Shown: piece after piece, positions 9,387-20,957 of the stretch | Numbering within the stretch: the stretch's first letter is position 1 | Layout of the letters: each line of letters begins with the position of its first letter | The notes under the pieces: model-generated | What the model was told of the DNA's origin: nothing | The model's database searches: none | Seen by the model: the letters and a program-made list of their open reading frames with translations, nothing else | NCBI GenBank assembly: GCA_963708775.1 | Contig: CAVPTI010000010.1 | Span: 186,001 to 250,000, forward strand | From: JAGVSR01 sp963708775 | GTDB lineage: Bacteria; Pseudomonadota; Alphaproteobacteria; Rhizobiales; Hyphomicrobiaceae | Length of the DNA stretch: 64,000 bases | Reading direction: 5' to 3' | Position numbers and translations under genes: made by a program

Positions 9387-9767
9387 TCAAGCTCCGAAGT
9401 AGATTTTCATGACGGCCAATATGCTGGCGGCGCCCACGGTGATGGCGAAGAACGTATTCAGCATCAAAAGCGCGATCTTCGCCGCCTCGCCATGCACGTA
9501 GTCTTCGATGATCGTCTGCATGCCGAGCCGCATATGGATTACCCCCGAAACCACCAGGAGGATCAGTGGCAGCGCGAATTCCGGCCGCTTGAGCGCCGCA
9601 ACCACAGTGCCGTGATCGGCCCCTGCCAAGGATACCAGCAGCGCAACGACGACGATCGACAGCACCAGATTTGAAACAGCGGTGACACGTTGCTTCCAGA
9701 AGTGATCGGCGCCTTCTTTGGCCGACCCCAGGTACCGCACCCTCTTGAGCGGAGTTCTCAGCGACAT
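9387..9767 (-). CDS. sdhD: Succinate dehydrogenase membrane anchor subunit SdhD
   Basis: 126 residues starting MSLRTPLKRVRYLGSAKEG, with three hydrophobic segments typical of the SdhD anchor and the heme/quinone-region motif RLGMQTIIEDYVHGE. The ATG at 9767 is preceded by GAGGAGA and lies 5 bp after the sdhC stop; the longer open frame up to 9848 only overlaps sdhC. It anchors SdhAB to the inner membrane. The operon order is sdhC-sdhD-sdhA-(unknown)-sdhB. Confidence 0.94.
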   Translation of the reverse strand: MSLRTPLKRVRYLGSAKEGADHFWKQRVTAVSNLVLSIVVVALLVSLAGADHGTVVAALKRPEFALPLILLVVSGVIHMRLGMQTIIEDYVHGEAAKIALLMLNTFFAITVGAASILAVMKIYFGA

Positions 9768-9772
9768 TCTCC

Positions 9773-10189
9773 TCAGCCCCCCAGTCCGCGCAGGACAAAA
9801 AACCAGACGAGCACGGTCAAGACCACGGAGGCGATACCCGTTCCCCAAGAGAGGAGATCGATGGTCTCATGGTCGTAGCCCATGCCGAAATCCCAGATGA
9901 AATGCCTTATGCCGCCGAGCGCATGGTGAATGAGCACCCACGTGTAGCCGAACAGCACGATCCAGCCTGCCCACGTGTTGAGCCAGCCACTGACGGTGTG
10001 GAACGCATCCGGACCGGACGCAGCCGCGACGAGCCAGGCCGCCAAGATGATCGTGCCGAAGTAAAGCGCCGCCCCGGTAATGCGATGCAGGATCGACATC
10101 ACCATGTTGATGAGCGGCCGGTAAATTTGCAGGTGCGGAGACAAGGGGCGATCGATCTTCGCCTCGCGCCCAGTCGTGGCTTCCGACAT
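9773..10189 (-). CDS. sdhC: Succinate dehydrogenase cytochrome b556 subunit
   Basis: 138 residues. It has the family signature RPLSPHLQIYRPLINMVMSILHR near the N-terminus, which contains the quinone-site residues, then HRITG, three transmembrane segments and the heme ligand region HHALGGIRHFIWD. It is the first gene of the sdh cluster and is followed within 5 bp by sdhD. The 270 bp upstream hold no gene and presumably the promoter. Confidence 0.95.
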   Translation of the reverse strand: MSEATTGREAKIDRPLSPHLQIYRPLINMVMSILHRITGAALYFGTIILAAWLVAAASGPDAFHTVSGWLNTWAGWIVLFGYTWVLIHHALGGIRHFIWDFGMGYDHETIDLLSWGTGIASVVLTVLVWFFVLRGLGG

Positions 10190-10459
10190 GAAGGACCTCG
10201 GGAAACAGGATAATCTTGTCTTCTAGCCCGGCCGGAAAGCCGCCGCAATTTGCCAGACGGGCGCATGACGAAGGTCTAACAGTCTCGCAATCGCGCCCGC
10301 TTCGCATGAACAACGTCGCCGCCCACGCACGAAATCACGGCTGGCTTCGCACACCGAAGTTGCCGAACGCGCCCATCTCCCCGGCTTGTCGCTGGCGCGC
10401 GGCCAACGGCACGATCACACAGCCCGCAGCCCCCGCGGCCCGCCGGCTATCGAGTCCAC

Positions 10460-11518
10460 TTAACGCGGCAACACGACCCACGCGTCGAAATCGAGGATCA
10501 CCCCATCGGCGTACTCTCCCGTTTCCTTCTTGAGCGGGAACGCCGCGCAGTCCTGGTTCTTCACCGCCACCAGCCGGATCCGCAGCGCACCCACGTCCGT
10601 GCGGCCTGGGATCTCCGCCTTCTCCAAGATTTCCGACCAAGCATAAACCGTGTCGCCAGCAAACAGGGGCGCGACGTGCCGCCCGCCATTAATTGCCGCC
10701 AGATGGAACGCGTTATTGAGCCCGTTGAACGACAGCGCGCGCGCCAGCGAAATCACGACACCACCGTAGATGATCCGCTTGCCGAAGCGGCCTTTCGACT
10801 CCGTGTGCTGGTTGAAGTGCACCTTGGCCGTGTTCTGGTAAAGCCGCGTCGCCATCTGATGCTCGGCTTCTTCAATCGTCATGCCGTCGACATGATCAAT
10901 CTTTTCGCCCACCTCGTAATCGCCCCAGCGATAGGGGCTGCCGGCAAGAGCCAGATCGTAGGCTGCCGTGTTGATGGCCGGCACTGCACCACCGATCTCC
11001 GAAGGATCGATCCGATCCGGTAACTTCGGCACCACCGCCTCGCCCACCGGCGCGTTCTTGTCCCGCTTGCGCACCATCACCCAGCGGACGTACTCGAGCA
11101 CGATCTCGCCGTTCTGATTGCGCCCCGTCGAGCGCACGTAAACCGTGCCCGTCTCCTTGTTCGAGTTCTCTTTCAGCCCGATGACTTCCGACACCGTCGA
11201 CAGCGTGTCGCCGGGATAGGCTGGCCTCAGAAAACGGCCACCCGCATAACCTAGGTTCGCGATCGCGTTGAGCGAGATATCCGGCACCGTCTTGCCGAAG
11301 ACGACGTGGAACGTCAGCAGATCGTCGAGCGGGGCTTTGGGATATCCGATCGCCTTTGCAAACTGATCTGACGAGGTCACTGCGAAGCGCGGTCCGTAAA
11401 GGCTCATGTAAACCGCCGCATCGCCCTCTGTGACTGTGCGCGGCGTCGAGTGGGTCAGGATCTGCCCGAACGTATAGTCCTCGAAGAAGTTACCGGCATT
11501 GGTCTTGGTGGTGGTCAT
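10460..11518 (-). CDS. mch: MaoC-family dehydratase, mesaconyl-CoA hydratase type
   Basis: 352 residues forming a tandem hotdog (double MaoC) protein, the length of mesaconyl-CoA hydratases. The N-terminus NFFEDYTFGQILTHSTPRTVTEGD and the second-half hydratase segment YGGVVISLARAL are as expected for that clade. The enzyme interconverts mesaconyl-CoA and beta-methylmalyl-CoA in the ethylmalonyl-CoA pathway of acetyl-CoA assimilation. The neighbour at 11680-12573 is a malyl-CoA-type enzyme, and succinate dehydrogenase lies on the other side. Substrate assignment rests on family resemblance and context. Confidence 0.85.
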   Translation of the reverse strand: MTTTKTNAGNFFEDYTFGQILTHSTPRTVTEGDAAVYMSLYGPRFAVTSSDQFAKAIGYPKAPLDDLLTFHVVFGKTVPDISLNAIANLGYAGGRFLRPAYPGDTLSTVSEVIGLKENSNKETGTVYVRSTGRNQNGEIVLEYVRWVMVRKRDKNAPVGEAVVPKLPDRIDPSEIGGAVPAINTAAYDLALAGSPYRWGDYEVGEKIDHVDGMTIEEAEHQMATRLYQNTAKVHFNQHTESKGRFGKRIIYGGVVISLARALSFNGLNNAFHLAAINGGRHVAPLFAGDTVYAWSEILEKAEIPGRTDVGALRIRLVAVKNQDCAAFPLKKETGEYADGVILDFDAWVVLPR

Positions 11519-11679
11519 GGCGCGCGCCCCCGTTCGGCAGGTCTAATTCATTCGGCAAAATCAGGATTTCGGCAGCGATTAGTGGGTCCGGCGAATACTG
11601 TCCACGTGCAATTCCATTCCGAGCGCCATCGCGGTCCGCGCGCAAGCGTCGCAGCAATGCGCCGTGCCGGACCTAATCC

Positions 11680-12573
11680 TCAAAACCAGTCATCGATCTC
11701 GCGCACGGCGTGCGCAATCGCCGCCGTTCGCCGCGCCATAACAAGATGCAGGCGCTCCACCATTTTGCCTTCGACCGTGATCACGCCTTTCTGCGCGTTC
11801 ACCGGTTGCGAGAAAGCGTTGATGACCTTGCGCGACCATTCCACCTCGTCGTCCGTGGGTGTGAACACCTCGTTGCAGGGTCCCACCTGCGAGGGATGGA
11901 TCAGCGTCTTGCCATCCATCCCAAGCGTGCGCCCATGCTCGCACTCCTTGCGGAATCCTTCTTCGTCTTTGAAATCGTTGTAAACGCCGTCGATGATATC
12001 GAGCCCGAACGCCCTCGCCGCAACGATCGTCAGGGCCAGCCACGGCACGATCGCAAACCGATTATCGAGCGCCCGGGCACGCGATTCCTTCAACAGGTCA
12101 TTCGTGCCGAGCACGAAACATTCGAGCCTGTTTTCCGGGTCCATGGCCACCGCAGCGATTTCGCGCGCGTAGAGAATGGCCTGCGGCGTCTCCATCATCG
12201 CCCAAATGCGGGTCCGCTCCGGCGCGTTGACGGACTTCAATATCTTGGCCGCACTGATGATGTCGCCCGGGTGCGCGACCTTCGGGATCAGAATGGCATC
12301 CGGCGCCGCTTCGGCCGCCGCCAGGAGATCGGTCGTCCCCCAAACGGTCTCCAGTGCATTTGTGCGGATCACGAGTTCGCGGCGACCATATCCGCCCTCC
12401 CGGACGGCGGCGCAGACCCGCTCCCGCGCCTGCACCTTTGCCTCGGGCGCGACCGAATCTTCGAGATCCAGAATGACCGCATCCGCCGGGAGCGCCTTCG
12501 CCTTCTCCAGCGCGCGATCGTTGGCGCCGGGCATGTACAGCACGCTGCGACGTGGTCGGATGTTGGTTTTCAT
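11680..12573 (-). CDS. mcl2: CoA ester lyase of the CitE/HpcH family ((3S)-malyl-CoA thioesterase or malyl-CoA lyase)
   Basis: 297 residues of the TIM-barrel CitE/HpcH family: RRSVLYMPGAND, the magnesium-site segment DAVILDLEDSVAPEAK, MMETPQAI and GMDGKTLIHPSQV are characteristic. It is shorter than malyl-CoA lyase Mcl1 and closer in look to Mcl2, the (3S)-malyl-CoA thioesterase. Next to mesaconyl-CoA hydratase this fits the ethylmalonyl-CoA pathway. The start at 12573 (MKTNIRPRRS) is chosen over an upstream GTG at 12603; neither has a strong ribosome site. Lyase versus thioesterase activity cannot be decided from sequence here. Confidence 0.82.
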   Translation of the reverse strand: MKTNIRPRRSVLYMPGANDRALEKAKALPADAVILDLEDSVAPEAKVQARERVCAAVREGGYGRRELVIRTNALETVWGTTDLLAAAEAAPDAILIPKVAHPGDIISAAKILKSVNAPERTRIWAMMETPQAILYAREIAAVAMDPENRLECFVLGTNDLLKESRARALDNRFAIVPWLALTIVAARAFGLDIIDGVYNDFKDEEGFRKECEHGRTLGMDGKTLIHPSQVGPCNEVFTPTDDEVEWSRKVINAFSQPVNAQKGVITVEGKMVERLHLVMARRTAAIAHAVREIDDWF

Positions 12574-12682
12574 GAAAGCACGGCCCGAGCGTTGATTGTG
12601 CACCGCAACAATACGCCAACACGTGCGTGTTCACAAATCGCCATTCGGCGCATACCGTCCTCCCCTGGGGAGGACCGGCTTT

Positions 12683-13511
12683 GTGGCACGAATAGTCGCA
12701 CTATCGTCGCTCGTCGCGCGCGGTCACGTTGGGCTGCGGGCTTTAACCCCTGCGCTGGAGTTCTTCGGACACGATGTCATTGCACTGCCGACGGTGGTTC
12801 TTTCAAACCATGCCGCTTACCCGCACGTCGCGCGGACATTAATCTCCCCCGCTGTGCTGGACGCCATGGGCCAGGCGATCGAAGCCAACGGCTGGCTTGG
12901 GGGGGTCGACGGCATCATCACGGGTTACTTACCCTCCGCAGCCCATGTTTCTTTCGCAGAAGCGCTCGTCCGCCGCGTCCGCGCCGCCAATCCTGCCGCA
13001 CTCTACGTCTGTGATCCCGTGCTGGGTGACGAACCGAATGGTCTTTACGTTCCGGAAGAGACGGCCCGCCAGATCAAGCATTGCTTGCTGCCGATCGCAG
13101 ATCTGGCGACCCCCAATGCATTCGAACTCTCCTGGCTCACCGAACGCCCTGTCTCCGCGTTGCAGGACGCAAAGGCTGCCGCGCAGGGTCTTGGGCCATC
13201 AATGGTGCTCGCCACATCCGTCCCCGCTCCGGGGGACTGCCTTGCGACTTTGCTCCATGACGCGACAGGTACGGTCGTTCACATGCGTCGCCCGTCGGCC
13301 GAAGGTCCCTCACGGCACTGGCGATCTCTTGGCCGGCCTTTTCACCGGCGCACTCGCCAGCGGAAGTGACGCCCGGGCGGCACTTGCCTACGCCGGCGCG
13401 CGGTTGGAAACGGTTCTCAGAAGGACGGGATTAGCGGACGACCTGAACCTGACCACCTTGTTTGGACCGGAGCCGGAACTCAGTCCCCTGACGGTCCAAA
13501 CGGCAACATGA
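12683..13511 (+). CDS. pdxY: Pyridoxal kinase (frame broken once)
   Basis: PfkB-fold kinase that phosphorylates pyridoxal for PLP salvage. Visible are SSLVARGHVGL at the N-terminus, the LPTVVLSNHAAYP substrate segment, CDPVLGDE, TPNAFEL and the catalytic GTGD motif. A GTG at 12683 with GGGGAGGA 8 bases before it is the likely start. The frame breaks at 13307-13309: the PHGTGDLLAGLFTGAL part lies in the next frame, and removing one C of the CCC run rejoins it to give about 275 residues. The gene diverges from the malyl-CoA gene. Confidence 0.85.
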
Positions 13512-13635
13512 GGGGGCACGCAGCAATCAACGACGCCAATACTTGACATTTGTCAGACACCATAGAAAACGCGATCCTGTTGGCCGCAGTCGTGCGCCGC
13601 CGTCCCGTGTCGTCCATTCAACGAGATATCCGCAA

Positions 13636-14274
13636 ATGTCCTCCTTCCCCGAGACGCTCACGGACCGTTACCGCCGTTTCAAGCACCGCATCTTCGTTCC
13701 CAACGCCGACCAGTACGAAGAGCTCGCCACCTACGGGCAAAGCCCCGAAATCATGATGATCTCCTGCTGCGACAGCCGCGTCGACCCGGAGACGATTTTC
13801 AACGCAATGCCCGGCGAACTCTTCGTCGCCCGTAACGTCGCCAATCTCATCCCGCCTTATGAAATCGGCGGCAAGTTCCACGGCGTCAGCGCCGGCATCG
13901 AATTCGCGGTTTTGAACTTGCGCGTAAAGCACATCGTCATTCTCGGCCATGCCAACTGCGGCGGCGTCAAAGCCGCTCTCGACCAGTCCGCAACCATCCA
14001 GACCGAAGCAATGTTCATCTCCAAGTGGATGTCGATGCTCGATGAGGCCCGGCTCGCCATCGTCGCGTCCGATAAGCTCAAGACGCAGGCGGAAAAGCTC
14101 GACGCGCTTGAAAAAGAATGCATCAAGACGTCGATCAGAAACTTGCGTACGTTCCCCTTCGTCACCGACCGCGAAAACAAGGGCAAACTCAACATCCACG
14201 GCGCGCACTTCGACATCAAGTCGGGCACGCTCGCGGTGCTCAACCACTCCCGCGGAGAGTTCTTCCCTCTCTAA
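13636..14274 (+). CDS. can: Beta-class carbonic anhydrase
   Basis: 212 residues, hydrates CO2 to bicarbonate. Zinc ligands are clear: Cys44 of the CxDxR motif (CCDSR, with Asp46 and Arg48), then His105 and Cys108 in GHANCGG. The start ATG at 13636 (MSSFPETLTDRYRRF) follows the family N-terminus; the open frame reaches further upstream without similarity. It is convergent with ccmG. Bicarbonate supply would serve carboxylases, including those of the ethylmalonyl-CoA pathway (inference). Confidence 0.94.
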   Translation: MSSFPETLTDRYRRFKHRIFVPNADQYEELATYGQSPEIMMISCCDSRVDPETIFNAMPGELFVARNVANLIPPYEIGGKFHGVSAGIEFAVLNLRVKHIVILGHANCGGVKAALDQSATIQTEAMFISKWMSMLDEARLAIVASDKLKTQAEKLDALEKECIKTSIRNLRTFPFVTDRENKGKLNIHGAHFDIKSGTLAVLNHSRGEFFPL

Positions 14275-14286
14275 AGTGATATCGGA

Positions 14287-14895
14287 TTAGCCGGCGGGTA
14301 CCGTGGCAGTCGCTGCCGCGCGCACGGCCGGCAAAATCTTTTCAACGATGCTTTGAGCGCTGAGTGGGCCGACATGCTTGTAGGCGATGCGCCCCTGGCC
14401 ATCGACGACGAACGTCTCAGGCATTCCATAAACGCCCCACTCGATCGCACCGCGGCCCTTAGGATCGACACCGAGCGCCGCAAACGGATTGCCGTAACGT
14501 CCGAGAAAACGGCGCGCGTTCTCCGCCTCGTCCTTATAATTCACGCCCACGAGTTTCAGCCCCGGCTCTTTCGCCAGTTCGACGAGCAGCGGGTGCTCCT
14601 CCACACACGGCGCGCACCACGACGCCCAGAAATTGATGACTGTAACGCCGCCTTTGCCGAGGTCAGATGCCGTAAACCCTGGCACCGCTCCGGACGCTCC
14701 GGCCAGCCCTTCAAGCGCCGGGAAATCGACAGCTGGAACAGGCTTCCCGATCAGCGCCGACGGCAGCTTCGAGGGATCGCCTGACTTCAGCGCGAATTGA
14801 AACATGATTGCCACCGCAAGGAAGATAGCGAGCGGCACGAACACCCACGCCCGTCCGCTGCGGCCCTCCGCGACGCCATCGATCTGCTCGGTCAT
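14287..14895 (-). CDS. ccmG: Thiol:disulfide interchange protein CcmG/DsbE
   Basis: 202 residues. One N-terminal transmembrane anchor (about residues 17-35) is followed by a periplasmic thioredoxin-like domain with the active-site WCAPC (Cys94, Cys97). It reduces apocytochrome c or CcmH cysteines before heme attachment. The ATG at 14895 overlaps the ccmD stop in an ATGA arrangement and is preceded by GGAG. It is the last gene of the ccmABCDG run. Confidence 0.95.
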   Translation of the reverse strand: MTEQIDGVAEGRSGRAWVFVPLAIFLAVAIMFQFALKSGDPSKLPSALIGKPVPAVDFPALEGLAGASGAVPGFTASDLGKGGVTVINFWASWCAPCVEEHPLLVELAKEPGLKLVGVNYKDEAENARRFLGRYGNPFAALGVDPKGRGAIEWGVYGMPETFVVDGQGRIAYKHVGPLSAQSIVEKILPAVRAAATATVPAG

Positions 14896-15080
14896 GGAGT
14901 TGGTGTCTCCTTGGACGCTGCGCGCGAGCGTCGCGAAACACCACGCGCTTCGAGATCCCCAAGCCGTGCCTTGATGCGAGCGCCGTCCCAGACGAGCCAA
15001 CCGATCAGCCCTGCCAGCACCACGGCGTAGATCACATAAGAAGCCCAAATGAATGCCGCGTGCGGACCCAAGTCGATCAT
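14892..15080 (-). CDS. ccmD: Heme exporter protein CcmD
   Basis: 62 residues: short periplasmic N-terminus MIDLGPHAAFIWASY, one transmembrane helix (YVIYAVVLAGLIGWLVW), and a basic cytoplasmic tail (RIKARLGDLEARG). This is the CcmD pattern. CcmD helps release holo-CcmE from the CcmABC complex. It begins 4 bp after the ccmC stop and overlaps ccmG by 4 bp. Confidence 0.9.
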   Translation of the reverse strand: MIDLGPHAAFIWASYVIYAVVLAGLIGWLVWDGARIKARLGDLEARGVSRRSRAASKETPTP

Positions 15081-15084
15081 CGCT

Positions 15085-15873
15085 TCACCCCGCCGCCGCA
15101 GCCGCGGACGCACCGCGCGCACGATCCACTTCCGCCATTGTCAGCGAACGCAGCCGCCGGCGAAGGATTTCATTTCGCATACCCTTCGCGTGCAGCGCAA
15201 AGAACAGCAGCGAAAATCCGATCGCGCTCACCAGCAACGGCCACAACAGGTCCGGATGGATCGTCGGTCCATCCATGCGCATTACGCTTGCCGGCTGATG
15301 CAGCGTGTTCCACCAATCGACCGAAAACTTGATGATCGGCAAGATCGTGACGCCGACGAGCCCCAGCACCGCGCAGAGCTTGCCCGCCAGTGCCTCATCC
15401 TCGACGGACGAGCGCAGCGCCATCAGTCCGAAATATAAAAACAGCAGGATCAGCATCGATGTCAGCCGCGCATCCCACACCCAGTAAGTGCCCCACATCG
15501 GCTTGCCCCATAGCGACCCCGTCGCCAGCGCTAAAAACGTGAACGCCGCTCCGATCGGCGCCGCAGCCTTGGCAGAGACATCCGCCAGCGGATGCCGGAA
15601 CACGAGGTACCCGAAGCTCGAGATCGCAATCAGCGCATAACCCATCATGGCCAGCCACGCGGCCGGCACATGGATGAACATGATCTTGACCGTCTGCCCC
15701 TGCTGATAGTCGTCGGGCGCGACGAAAAACGCGAGGTAGAGCGCGTAGAGGATCAGCGCCGCTGCCGCTCCAGCGACCCACGGCATCAATGTTCCCGACA
15801 GCTGCATGAACCGCGTTGGGTTCGCGAGCCTCTGCGTCAGGGATTGCTGCGATGTCACGTTACTTGGGGTCAT
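15085..15873 (-). CDS. ccmC: Heme exporter/lyase subunit CcmC
   Basis: 262 residues with six transmembrane segments and the periplasmic tryptophan-rich WWD-type motif WGTYWVWDARLTS, which presents heme to CcmE. Conserved histidines flank it (FIHVPAAW and WWNTLHQPAS). The ATG at 15873 (MTPSNVTSQQSL) is preferred to an upstream TTG. It lies between ccmB and ccmD. Confidence 0.95.
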   Translation of the reverse strand: MTPSNVTSQQSLTQRLANPTRFMQLSGTLMPWVAGAAAALILYALYLAFFVAPDDYQQGQTVKIMFIHVPAAWLAMMGYALIAISSFGYLVFRHPLADVSAKAAAPIGAAFTFLALATGSLWGKPMWGTYWVWDARLTSMLILLFLYFGLMALRSSVEDEALAGKLCAVLGLVGVTILPIIKFSVDWWNTLHQPASVMRMDGPTIHPDLLWPLLVSAIGFSLLFFALHAKGMRNEILRRRLRSLTMAEVDRARGASAAAAAG

Positions 15874-15950
15874 TGGCGCTGATCTAAGGGTTTCGAGCCC
15901 CGCACGCAACGGCGGCGCCGGGCCCGATGGCTAACGTGGTGGCTAACGGG

Positions 15951-16619
15951 TCATTGTGTCTGGAAGCGGATCGCCGCCGCCGCCGCCACGGGTCCAAGCA
16001 CGAGCGAAAACAGCGAAATCGCCGATAGAATGAGAAACGACGCCTGAAACCCTGACGGACCACCCGTGGCCGCCGAAATCGCCGCAATCCCGAAGATGAG
16101 CGTTGGAATGTAGAGCGGGAGAACAAGCAACGCGAGCAGCAGGCCACCACGCCGCACGCGGAGCGTCAACGCTGCGCCTACCGCTCCCAGGAAGCTGATC
16201 GCCGGCGTTCCCGCCAGCATGGTCGCCACCAGCACCGGATAAGCGCTCAGCTCAAGGTTTAGCAGCAACCCCAGGACCGGCGCCAGCAACGCCAGCGGAA
16301 TTCCGGTCGAGATCCAGTGCGCCAGCGCCTTGGCGGCCGTGGCGAGTTCGAGCGGCAGATCACCCGTCGCGATCACCTCCAGCGACCCATCCTCGTCATC
16401 CGCCTCGAAGATGCGCGGCAGCGACAACAGCGCCGACAGCAGCAGCGCGATCCACAAAACGCCCGGCGCGATCCGCGACAGCAAATTCAAGTCTGGCCCG
16501 AGCCCCAGCGGCATCATCGTCACGACGACGAGATAAAATCCGAGCGCCGTCCCCACCGCCCCGCCCTCGCGCACTTGCAGCAGCAAATCCCGCTTCAACA
16601 GCGTCCAGAATGCGCTCAT
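15951..16619 (-). CDS. ccmB: Heme exporter protein CcmB
   Basis: 222 residues, six predicted transmembrane segments, with the family start FWTLLKRDLLLQVREGG and the loop RIFEADDEDGSLE. It is the membrane partner of CcmA in the ABC-type complex that releases holo-CcmE. Its ATG overlaps the ccmA stop by ATGA. Confidence 0.95.
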   Translation of the reverse strand: MSAFWTLLKRDLLLQVREGGAVGTALGFYLVVVTMMPLGLGPDLNLLSRIAPGVLWIALLLSALLSLPRIFEADDEDGSLEVIATGDLPLELATAAKALAHWISTGIPLALLAPVLGLLLNLELSAYPVLVATMLAGTPAISFLGAVGAALTLRVRRGGLLLALLVLPLYIPTLIFGIAAISAATGGPSGFQASFLILSAISLFSLVLGPVAAAAAIRFQTQ

Positions 16620-17248
16620 GCGGCGGCACTCCGCACGCCGATCTCCAAGCGCCGTTCCGACGCCAGCCCCAGCGGAATATGCGTCGCCGCCAGCACCAAC
16701 CCGCCACCCGCGAGATGCTGCCCCACACAGTTCGCCAATAGCTTCACCGACGCCGCGTCGAGCGACACCGTCGGCTCATCGAGTAGCCACAGCGGCCGCG
16801 GCGTCGCAATCAACCGCGCCAGACACGCCCGCCGCTTCTGTCCCGCCGACAGATATCCCGCCGGAATCGCCGCCAGCGGCTCCAGATCGAACGCCGCCAG
16901 CGCCTCATCGATCGACGCCTGCGTTCCCGCGCCCAAATACTCCGCCCAGAAGCGCAAATTCTCTTCCACCGTCAGCGACGGCTTCAGCGCATTAAGATGC
17001 CCGATGTAATGCGCCTGCGCGGGAAGCTCTCTCTCCGCATCCCCACCGTCCAACGCAATGGTCCCGCCCGCAGCGCCGATCAATCCGGCTACGGTACGGA
17101 TCACCGTCGTCTTGCCGGCACCGTTCGGCCCGACGAGCACCAGCGCCTCGCCCGCCTCCACCGCGAACGACAAGCCGTCCACGATGCGCCGCGCGCCGCG
17201 ATCCACGACGAGATTTTCAACTGCCAATCGCACGACGGATTTTTCCAC
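16616..17248 (-). CDS. ccmA: Cytochrome c biogenesis ATP-binding protein CcmA
   Basis: 210-residue ABC ATPase. Walker A GPNGAGKT is at residues 40-47, the signature is LSAGQKRRACLARL, and Walker B is PLWLLDEPTVSLD. It powers the CcmABCD heme-handling complex. It is the first gene of the minus-strand ccmABCDG operon and is divergent from acnA, with a 233-bp shared upstream region. Confidence 0.96.
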   Translation of the reverse strand: MEKSVVRLAVENLVVDRGARRIVDGLSFAVEAGEALVLVGPNGAGKTTVIRTVAGLIGAAGGTIALDGGDAERELPAQAHYIGHLNALKPSLTVEENLRFWAEYLGAGTQASIDEALAAFDLEPLAAIPAGYLSAGQKRRACLARLIATPRPLWLLDEPTVSLDAASVKLLANCVGQHLAGGGLVLAATHIPLGLASERRLEIGVRSAAA

Positions 17249-17481
17249 CTTCGCATTGCACTAAAGAGAGGCGGATTGCCGCAAAATCACACTCGCGCGG
17301 TGGCTAGTTCTCTCCGATTTGCGCCTATATAAAAGGCTTGCCCATGATTTCGCCAGCGCAAAAACAGAACGGCCGTGCGGACCATCGCGCCCGGCCTGTG
17401 CCGGCAGCGCACCATGAGCCGTATCGGCACCCGCCGCACTGCCTGACCTTTTCACCGTCCAAGCTCCCGAGGAGACCTGCA

Positions 17482-20201
<2,720 letters not shown>

Positions 20202-20277
20202 GATGGACAAAATGCAGGAAGGTAAAGCGCTGGCTTCATTCCAGAAGCCGTAAGCGGACATACTGGTTGCAAATCCG

Positions 20278-20783
20278 CTATTTCTTTGCCCTGGGCCGTA
20301 ATGCTGCGGCGGTTTCGACAACTTTCAAAGTCCGCTGGTGGACTGCCGTAACGTGCTGCCGCACATCTGCGGCCCGAACAGTGCGCCGCTTTTTGGATGA
20401 GCCTCGTGGCTCGCGCTGATCGAATAGCACCGTTAATTTCTTGTCTATAGTTGCAACCCATGAACCGTGGACGAAGCCGTTTATGTAATCCCAAGGCGAG
20501 AAAGTCCGATTACAGCTTCGACGGCTTCTTCTCCATCCTCAGCCCAGTCAAAGATTAACGTTCTGACTAATTTGATTTTTGCATCAAAGCTCGGTAGCTG
20601 AGCAAAAAAGTCTACTGCCATGGTAGGTGCCATACCTGTCAGTTTTACGACGATGTCCATGAGACTTCTTTCGGCATCTGACCAAGCGACAATCATGTCT
20701 CCTAGAGCGGCAGCCAACTCGCGATCGTGCTTCAAATCGCGTATCGTGCCGAACGCCCCAAACTTGCTGCTAGGGTCCGACAT
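20278..20783 (-). pseudogene. HEPN-like hypothetical protein, frameshifted
   Basis: The first part (MSDPSSKFGAFGTIRDLKHD to AVEAVIGLSRLGIT) stops at 20481. The missing C-terminus lies immediately downstream in another frame, beginning DYINGFVHGSWVATIDKKL and running to a stop at 20278-20280. One missing base near 20497 would join them into about 168 residues. The protein is helical, and the junction LSRLRDYINGFVHGSW resembles the R-x-x-x-N...H-G-x-W motif of HEPN-like helical-bundle proteins, many of which belong to defence or toxin systems. This family guess is tentative. It lies in the patch of broken genes between acnA and the M3 peptidase. Confidence 0.55.
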
Positions 20784-20825
20784 GGCAACAGTACCTTTAC
20801 AAAAAAGACAAAGGTTCGGGACGAG

Positions 20826-20957
20826 CAAGACGCAGAAGACCACTTCGTGCGCTTTGTGAAGTAGGCGTCAGAAAAGCCGCCGAAGCCCTACACGCCGGCA
20901 AAGGACAAGCCGAAGAAGGGCCTCGGCGCAGGAGCTAACAATTTCAAACACGGGTAA
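20826..20957 (+). other. Possible gene remnant
   Basis: Between two frameshifted genes, the + strand can be read as acidic residues ending FVRFVK, a stop at 20862-20864, then in the same frame ASEKPPKPYTPAKDKPKKGL to GAGANNFKHG and a stop at 20955-20957. It looks like the tail of a lost gene, but it is too short to identify and no start or ribosome site is evident. Confidence 0.2.
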
